NCBI GenBank assembly: GCA_003223775.1
Contig: QHWK01000359.1
Span: 1 to 5,059 of the forward strand
DNA length: 5,059 nt
DNA from: Acidobacteriota bacterium
GTDB lineage: Bacteria; Acidobacteriota; Vicinamibacteria; Vicinamibacterales; CAVVIG01
Direction: 5' to 3'
Positions 1 through 5,059 of the stretch are shown here, one piece after another. Numbering within the stretch: position 1 is the stretch's first letter; the number at the start of each line of letters is the position of its first letter. The translations under genes were made by a program, and so were the position numbers. The notes beneath the pieces were generated by a model that did no database searches, was not told where the DNA came from, and saw nothing but the letters and a program-made list of their open reading frames with translations.

Positions 1-897
1 CAGCACTGGTCGCAGGAGGGCTTCGTTCAGACATTCAACGCGCGCGACCTGAAGCAACGGTTCGCAGTCTTCCAGACGACACCGAGCGGCCGGAAAGGTG
101 GAATCTGGCAGGCAGGCCGGGGGATCGCGGCGGACGGTGAGGGCAACATCTATCTGTCGACCGCCGGCGGCAGCTACGACGGTGTCAGCAATTTCGGGAG
201 CAGCACGCTGAAGTTCACCGGCCGGAGTCTCGAGCTTGCGGACTGGTTTACGCCGAAGAATCACGAGTATCTGTTCCTTCAAAACATCGATATGAGCGCG
301 GGCGGGGTCACTTTGATCCCGAATTCGGCGCTCATGTTCGCGGGCGGCAAGGAAGGCGTCATCTTTCTCCTCAATCGCAATGACATGGGGAAGCTGGAAG
401 GCGCAGCAGGCGGGCCGCTCCAGAGGTTTCAAGCGACCGAGGGTTGCGGCCAGAAAGACTGCGCGCAAACGCTCGGGACGGCATTCTGGAGCCGCCAGCA
501 TGACGGCATGCTTTACGTCTGGGATCGACGGGATGTGCTCAGAGCCTATCACTTCGTCAACGGCCGCTTCGTCACGACTCCAGCTGCCGTGAGTGCGGTC
601 AAACCAGGGATGACCGGCGGCCCGACCGTTTCGGCGAACGGCTCCGACGTCGCCAGCGGCATCGTGTGGGCTGTGACGACTCACTCGACGCGGAGCGGCG
701 GGCTGGCGCCCGCTACACTGCGCGCCTTCCGCGCCGCCGATGTGCGCCAGGAAATCTACAATTCCGATATGAACCACGCACGGGATGCCCTCGGCGATTT
801 TACGAAGTTCGCGCCGCCGGTGGTCGCCAATGGAAAGCTGTACGTGCCGACGCAGTCGAAGGCGGTCGCCGTCTATGGCCTTCTCGGTGGCCGGTAA
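1..897 (+). CDS. PQQ-like beta-propeller repeat protein, C-terminal part (5' end outside window)
   Basis: The frame is open from base 1 to the TAA at 895-897 and gives 298 residues. The ATG at 292 lies inside conserved blade sequence and is not the start; the true start is left of the window. Visible beta-propeller blade motifs are 'GIAADGEGNIYLSTAGG' (about residues 41-57), 'ALMFAGGKEGVIFLLNRND' (110-128), 'GMLYVWDRRDVLRAYHF' (169-185), 'GIVWAVTTH' (220-228) and 'FAPPVVANGKLYVPT' (270-284), closing with 'AVAVYGLL'. This is the layout of PQQ-like (COG1520/BamB-type) repeat proteins, especially a type frequent in Acidobacteriota. Such proteins are normally exported; the signal peptide would be in the missing part. 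A CX4C pair (Cys149, Cys154) could form a disulfide. The adjacent Cys-Cys of PQQ alcohol dehydrogenases is not seen here, and whether PQQ is bound is unknown. It could be an oxidoreductase or a non-catalytic propeller scaffold. The family call is firm; the function is not. Confidence 0.88.
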   Translation, partial: QHWSQEGFVQTFNARDLKQRFAVFQTTPSGRKGGIWQAGRGIAADGEGNIYLSTAGGSYDGVSNFGSSTLKFTGRSLELADWFTPKNHEYLFLQNIDMSAGGVTLIPNSALMFAGGKEGVIFLLNRNDMGKLEGAAGGPLQRFQATEGCGQKDCAQTLGTAFWSRQHDGMLYVWDRRDVLRAYHFVNGRFVTTPAAVSAVKPGMTGGPTVSANGSDVASGIVWAVTTHSTRSGGLAPATLRAFRAADVRQEIYNSDMNHARDALGDFTKFAPPVVANGKLYVPTQSKAVAVYGLLGGR

Positions 898-898
898 C

Positions 899-931
899 CG
901 CCGTCTTCGAACACCGGGCACACCGACGGCG
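899..931. terminator. Possible hairpin between convergent genes (weak bidirectional terminator candidate)
   Basis: A perfect 7-base inverted repeat, CGCCGTC at 899-905 and GACGGCG at 925-931, encloses a 19-base loop. It sits in the 41-base gap between the stop codons of the two convergent genes, where a shared terminator would be expected. There is no T-run on either side, so it is not a classical intrinsic terminator. In DNA this GC-rich, a 7-base repeat may also arise by chance. Confidence 0.25.
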
Positions 932-938
932 AGAACGT

Positions 939-3900
939 TCATCGTGCGGTGGTTCCCGCGGTGGCTCCTCGCGTCCTGGAGCCGGTGCTCGCGGCGGGAT
1001 CGCCGAGTTGCACCACGACCTCGTGACTTTGCCCGTCATCGACGAAGGGGATCGCGTCGGGATTGACGCCGACGCCGTCAAGTTCGGCCGAATGGACGCC
1101 GCGGCATCGATGATCGGGATTGACGACCGAGATGTGATAGCGCGTGTGCCCGACGGTCCACCGGATCGAAAATGCGGGCCACATCGCAGGAATACTCGGA
1201 GCAACGCTGAATGTCGCGCCCGCGCGACGCAGTCCGAGCAGCTCCTCGAGCGCCGCGCGGTACATCCACCCGGCCGATCCCGTGTACCACGTCCACCCGC
1301 CGCGGCCGAGATGCATCGGATGCGCATAGACGTCCGCGGCGACGACGTACGCCTCCGCACGGTACTGCTCGAGGCCCTCGGGCGTGCGCATGTGATTGAT
1401 CGGGTTCACCATGTGGAACAGTTCCATCGCCTCGTCGCCGAGCCCCAGTTGCGCGAGGGCGATCACCGTCCACAGCGCCGCGTGCGTGTACTGTCCGCCG
1501 TTCTCCCGCACGCCGGGCAGATAGCCCTTGATATATCCGGGATCGTTTGGCGTGCGATCGAACGGCGGCGTCAGCAGCAAGACGACCTGCGCATCGCGGC
1601 GGACGAGATGGGCGCGGACCGCGTCCATCGCGCGCGCAGCCCGCTTGCGGTCGGCGTCCTGCGCGAAGACCGCCCACGACTGCGTCAGCGAGTCGATCCG
1701 GCATTCCTCGTTCTGCGCCGATCCGAGCGGTGTGCCGTCGTCGAAGTAGGCGCGCCGATACCAGTTGCCGTCCCAGGCGAGCTCCAGCATCCCGGTCAGC
1801 CAGCCGGCCTCGCTCCGGTAGTGTTGCGCCCGCGCGATGTCGCCGCGCTCCTCGCAGATCGCGGCGTACTGTTTCAGCACGATGACGAGGAACCATCCGA
1901 GCCAGACGCTCTCGCCGCGTCCCAGATGGCCGACGCGGTTCATGCCGTCGTTCCAGTCGCCGGTGCCGATGAGCGGCAGGCCGTGCGCGCCGTATTTCAG
2001 CGACCGATCGATCGCGCGGATCGAATGCTCGAAGAGCGATGCCGTCTCCTGCGACACCGACGGCAACCCGTAGGTTTCATGCTGATCCGCCGCCAGCGGC
2101 GGCGCTTCGAGAAACGGCGCCACCTCGTCGAGCAGCGATCGATCGCCGGTTCGCTCGATGTAAATCGCGGACGCGTACGGCAACCACAGCAGATCGTCGG
2201 AGCATCGCGTGCGCGTGCCGCGCCCGGCCGGCGGATGCCACCAGTGCTGCACATCGCCTTCGACGAACTGGCGCGAGGCGGCGAGCACGATATGGGCGCG
2301 GCAGAGATCCGGCCGCGTATACAGCAGCGACAGCGCGTCCTGCAGCTGATCGCGGAATCCGAACGCGCCGCCTGGCTGGTACGGCCCACTGCGCGCCCAG
2401 ATCCGGCAACTGAGCGCCTGATACAACAGCCAGCGGTTCACCAGCAGATCGAACGAATCGTCGGGCGTATGCACCTCGATCGCGCCGAGCGTGTCGTCCC
2501 AGAACCTTTCCGCGCGCGCGATCGCATCGTCGACGGCGGCGAGGCTCGCGTAGCGTGCGGCGAGCTCAGCGGCCTGCGCGGCGGTGGCGCCCTGACCGAG
2601 CACGAAAGCGACGCGGCGTGATTCGCCCGGCGGGATCTCGATCGTGATCTGCAGCGCGGCGCAGGGATCGAGGCCGGCGCCGACGCGCCCGCCGAGCTCG
2701 TCGCGGAACAACCCCGCGGGTGCATTCAGCGTGCGGTTGCGGCCGATGAAATCGGCGCGATCGCAGGTCAGCGATCGCGACGGTTCGGTCGCGCGCCAGA
2801 AGGCGACGCGATCCTTGAACTCGGTGTTGAAGGCGTTTCTCGCCAGAATCGCCCCGGTGGCCTCGTGCAGCTCCGAGACCACGAACCGGCGTTCGCCCGA
2901 GCGCGGTGGACCGAGCACCCACTCGACGTAGCCGAACACGCTCAGCCGCCGGGCGGCGCTCGAGGTGTTGGTCAGCGTCAGCAGCGAGACCTTGACCGGA
3001 TCGTCGGGCGCGACCGCGATCGTCAGATCCTGTTCGAGGCCATCGATATTGGTCTGAAATCGGCTGAAGCCCGCCGCGTGCCGCACCACCCAGCGCCCCG
3101 AATCGGCCGCTCGCGACAGCGGCCCCGGCGTCGAGCCCCAGACGCTGCCGTCGTTCTCGTCGCGGATGAAGATCGCTTCGCCCGTGGGGTCGGTGAGCGG
3201 ATCGTTGGCGAACGGTGTCAACCGATTCTCCCGGCTGTTGCCGGCCCACGTAAAAGCCGCTCCCGACGCGCTGAGGACGGTGCCGAACTCCGGGTTCGCC
3301 AGCACGTTCGACCAGGGCAGCGGCGTCTCGCGGTCGCCGTCGAGCACGATCACATACTCGCGCCCGTCGGGCGTGAAGCCGCCGATCCCGTTTTCCATGA
3401 CCCATGGCCCCGGCGTCGCGGGTACGGACGCCGCCTTCGGCGGCCGCAGTCGGCTCGAGCCGGGAACGATCTGCGCCGGCGACAGCCACGGCGCCTTCCG
3501 ATTCAGCTGCGGCGCCAGCTCGCCGAGATCGCCGCGCACGACGAGGCGGGCGACGGCCGACAGGAGGTGGCAGTCCGCGTCCGGCATGCCGTCGGAACGC
3601 AGCACAAACATCCCGCCGGGTTTGTTCACCCAGCTGCTCCATCGCGGTTCGCGGACGAGACTCGTGAGCTGCGCCTGCACCTCGTCGAGATAGTCCGCCG
3701 GATGATCGTTGAGGATCACGAGGTCGGCCCGCAGATCCTTGACCCGCCAGTACTCCTGCGCGTGCAGCAGTTGCCGCACGAGGCCGATCGCGCTGGCGTC
3801 GCCGACGTGGACGAGCACGATCGGCAGATCGCCGGAGATGCCCCGCCCCCACAGGTTGGACTGTCCGAACACGTTGCGCGCGAGATCGTCGGCGCTCGTG

Positions 3901-5059
3901 CCGGTCGCGTCCGAACCGAAGACGCGCGATGCCAACCGATCGCACAGCATCGCCTGATCGTCGCTCAGGCCGAGATGCTGCAGCGTGATGTGTACGTGCG
4001 TCGACGCCATCGAGAAGGCGCGCGCGGCGGCGCTGGCATCGCGGTATTTCCGCACCAGCGCGAGCGCCGTCGTGCGATCGGTGGCGATGCCGGTCGCGAA
4101 CGTGACGCGCACGAACGCGCCGGGCGCCAGCCGCACGCGCTCGCGCAGCGCTGCCACCGGATCGAGGACGGCGCCGGTCGTTCCAGACAGCGCGCGGCCC
4201 TCGATGGCGATCGGGTTGGCCGTCGATCGCCCGCGACCCAGGAATCGCGCACGATCGGTTTCCCACTCGACCGCACCGCCAAGCCGCCCGTCCACGGCAA
4301 GGACATGGAACGCCCAGGCGTTGGCCTCCTCGGCGGATCGCGGACGCCTGCTGAACAGCAGACCCGCGCTCTGCGCGTCGTACTCCGTCTCGATGAAAAG
4401 TTTGCCGAAAGCGGGATGGGCGACATCGTCTTCGGGACGTGCGAGCACGATTTCGGCGTAGCTGGTGACTTCGATTTCGCGCGGCCGGTCGCCGCGGTTG
4501 GTGATCGACAGCCGCCGGACTTCCACATCGTCTTCCGGCGACACGACGACCTGGAGCAGGGTTTCGAAGTCGCCGTCGCGGCGCCGGAAGGTGCCCTTCT
4601 CGAGATCGAACGTGGTTTCGAACACGTCCGGTTCACGGCAGATCGGCTGATAGGTGGGCGACCAGATGTCGCCTGACCACGGATCCCTGAGGTAGATGAA
4701 GTGCGCGCCGGCGTCGGAGGTGCGGTCCTCGCGCCGCCGCGTCACCGACAGGCCGCGCCATGTGCTCGCGCCGCCGCCCGCGTGCGTGAGCGCGGCGGTG
4801 TAGCGGCCGTTCGACAGGAAATGGGTGTGAGGACTGGTCGTGTGCGGCGTGCGGAACCGTCGTCCGACGGCTGCGCCAATCGGCGGCACCGCGCTGGTGC
4901 CTTCCGCGGGACGCGCCTCGGCGAGAATCGCCTCCCGAGGCACGCGCTCCTGCAGGAGCAATTCAGTCGCCTTGACCCGCGGATCGGCGTGGAACCGCGT
5001 CACGAAGATGTCGTCGTGCAGCACGTTGGTGAGCGCGACGAGCGACATTCCCTGGTGGT
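939..5059 (-). CDS. ndvB: Cyclic beta-1,2-glucan synthase-like protein (NdvB/ChvB/Cgs family), C-terminal half with GH94 phosphorylase domain; 5' end outside window
   Basis: The gene ends at TGA (939-941) and is open through the right edge. The first ATG (5048) is internal: the codons before it read His-Gln-Gly, giving 'HQGMSLVAL', the typical end of the glycoamylase-like domain (PF10091) that performs cyclisation in Cgs proteins. Numbering from that Met: a first GT36/GH94-type N-terminal beta-sandwich (about 75-345, 'LSNGRYTAALTHAGGG', 'RDPWSGDIWSPTYQP'); a helical linker (345-545, 'NLWGRGISGDLPIVLV'); a second sandwich (547-830, 'ENGIGGF', 'RDENDGSVWGS'); a complete GH94 (alpha/alpha)6 barrel (850-1275); and a C-terminal beta-sandwich. 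Catalytic-domain landmarks are 'GFRDQLQDAL' (897), 'GDVQHWWHPPAGRGTRTRCSD' (931), 'GTGDWNDGMN' (1028; DWND carries the family's general acid), 'GYLPGVRENGGQYTHAA' (1175) and 'GGWTWYTGSAGWMYRA' (1250). In Brucella Cgs this domain phosphorolyses the growing beta-1,2-glucan to set chain length. No frameshift or lost key motif was found. About 1,500 further residues (GT84, membrane helices) would be expected off-window. A GH94 phosphorylase without GT84 is the alternative. The last 20 residues are a Ser/Thr/Ala/Gly/Arg-rich tail. Confidence 0.9.
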   Translation of the reverse strand, partial: HQGMSLVALTNVLHDDIFVTRFHADPRVKATELLLQERVPREAILAEARPAEGTSAVPPIGAAVGRRFRTPHTTSPHTHFLSNGRYTAALTHAGGGASTWRGLSVTRRREDRTSDAGAHFIYLRDPWSGDIWSPTYQPICREPDVFETTFDLEKGTFRRRDGDFETLLQVVVSPEDDVEVRRLSITNRGDRPREIEVTSYAEIVLARPEDDVAHPAFGKLFIETEYDAQSAGLLFSRRPRSAEEANAWAFHVLAVDGRLGGAVEWETDRARFLGRGRSTANPIAIEGRALSGTTGAVLDPVAALRERVRLAPGAFVRVTFATGIATDRTTALALVRKYRDASAAARAFSMASTHVHITLQHLGLSDDQAMLCDRLASRVFGSDATGTSADDLARNVFGQSNLWGRGISGDLPIVLVHVGDASAIGLVRQLLHAQEYWRVKDLRADLVILNDHPADYLDEVQAQLTSLVREPRWSSWVNKPGGMFVLRSDGMPDADCHLLSAVARLVVRGDLGELAPQLNRKAPWLSPAQIVPGSSRLRPPKAASVPATPGPWVMENGIGGFTPDGREYVIVLDGDRETPLPWSNVLANPEFGTVLSASGAAFTWAGNSRENRLTPFANDPLTDPTGEAIFIRDENDGSVWGSTPGPLSRAADSGRWVVRHAAGFSRFQTNIDGLEQDLTIAVAPDDPVKVSLLTLTNTSSAARRLSVFGYVEWVLGPPRSGERRFVVSELHEATGAILARNAFNTEFKDRVAFWRATEPSRSLTCDRADFIGRNRTLNAPAGLFRDELGGRVGAGLDPCAALQITIEIPPGESRRVAFVLGQGATAAQAAELAARYASLAAVDDAIARAERFWDDTLGAIEVHTPDDSFDLLVNRWLLYQALSCRIWARSGPYQPGGAFGFRDQLQDALSLLYTRPDLCRAHIVLAASRQFVEGDVQHWWHPPAGRGTRTRCSDDLLWLPYASAIYIERTGDRSLLDEVAPFLEAPPLAADQHETYGLPSVSQETASLFEHSIRAIDRSLKYGAHGLPLIGTGDWNDGMNRVGHLGRGESVWLGWFLVIVLKQYAAICEERGDIARAQHYRSEAGWLTGMLELAWDGNWYRRAYFDDGTPLGSAQNEECRIDSLTQSWAVFAQDADRKRAARAMDAVRAHLVRRDAQVVLLLTPPFDRTPNDPGYIKGYLPGVRENGGQYTHAALWTVIALAQLGLGDEAMELFHMVNPINHMRTPEGLEQYRAEAYVVAADVYAHPMHLGRGGWTWYTGSAGWMYRAALEELLGLRRAGATFSVAPSIPAMWPAFSIRWTVGHTRYHISVVNPDHRCRGVHSAELDGVGVNPDAIPFVDDGQSHEVVVQLGDPAASTGSRTRGATAGTTAR

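Noticed and set aside
292..897. The ATG at 292 as the start of a 201-residue gene
   Set aside because: The frame is open upstream to base 1 and encodes typical propeller sequence such as 'GIAADGEGNIYLSTAGG', so the ATG is internal.
885..900. Short inverted repeat CGGT/ACCG around the stop codon of the propeller gene
   Set aside because: It is only four base pairs, with alternative pairings and no T-run; this is not distinguishable from chance in GC-rich DNA.
1862..1916. Hydrophobic stretch 'VWLGWFLVIVLKQYA' as a possible membrane helix in the minus-strand protein
   Set aside because: It lies within the GH94 (alpha/alpha)6 barrel just after the DWND motif, where a buried barrel helix is expected. 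It also contains a Lys and a Gln near its end.
666..2621. Long + strand reading frame of 651 codons
   Set aside because: It overlaps the end of the propeller gene and lies antisense, codon-for-codon, to the GH94 catalytic domain. Its product is Arg-rich with no recognisable domain, while the minus-strand frame has strong family motifs throughout.
2566..4266. 566-codon minus-strand frame in a different register from the large gene
   Set aside because: It is an out-of-frame shadow: the translation is Arg/Ala-dominated and shows no motifs, and the overlapping frame encodes recognisable GH94-family domains.
2865..4676. Long + strand reading frame of 603 codons
   Set aside because: It is in the same antisense register as the preceding one, opposite well-conserved domains of the glucan synthase-like protein. 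Its length is explained by scarcity of TCA, TTA and CTA codons in the real gene.

Overview
The window is high-GC bacterial DNA, clearly richer in GC on the right than on the left. It holds the 3' parts of two convergent protein genes separated by about 40 bases. Both genes run off the window edges, so neither start codon, ribosome binding site nor promoter is visible. No RNA gene, mobile element, CRISPR array or phage-like feature was seen.

Left region (1-897, + strand): the C-terminal 298 residues of a PQQ-like beta-propeller protein. It carries repeated blade motifs of the form 'ANGKLYV' or 'DGEGNIYLST' and the conserved 'G-I-W-Q-A-G-R-G' and 'KFAPPVVANGK' segments. This family is common in soil Acidobacteriota and related bacteria. 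Its substrate cannot be read from this fragment.

Right region (939-5059, - strand): about 1,370 residues from the C-terminal half of a very large cyclic beta-1,2-glucan synthase-like protein (NdvB/ChvB/Cgs family). The visible part begins in the last motif of the glycoamylase-like (cyclisation) domain, 'HQGMSLVAL'. It continues through two diverged GH94-type N-terminal beta-sandwich domains flanking a helical linker, a complete GH94 phosphorylase (alpha/alpha)6 catalytic domain with 'GTGDWNDGMN', and a C-terminal beta-sandwich. The GT84 glycosyltransferase and membrane portions expected for the family would lie beyond the right edge.

The taxon cannot be fixed. High GC, the PQQ-like propeller type and an NdvB-like gene together fit Acidobacteriota (for example Vicinamibacteria) or another soil lineage, possibly from a metagenome. 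This is inference. The genes are convergent, so they are separate transcription units and no shared pathway is shown. I found no sign of an undescribed system. The most useful second looks are the codon-register antisense open frame opposite the glucan synthase gene and the identity and upstream architecture of that gene.
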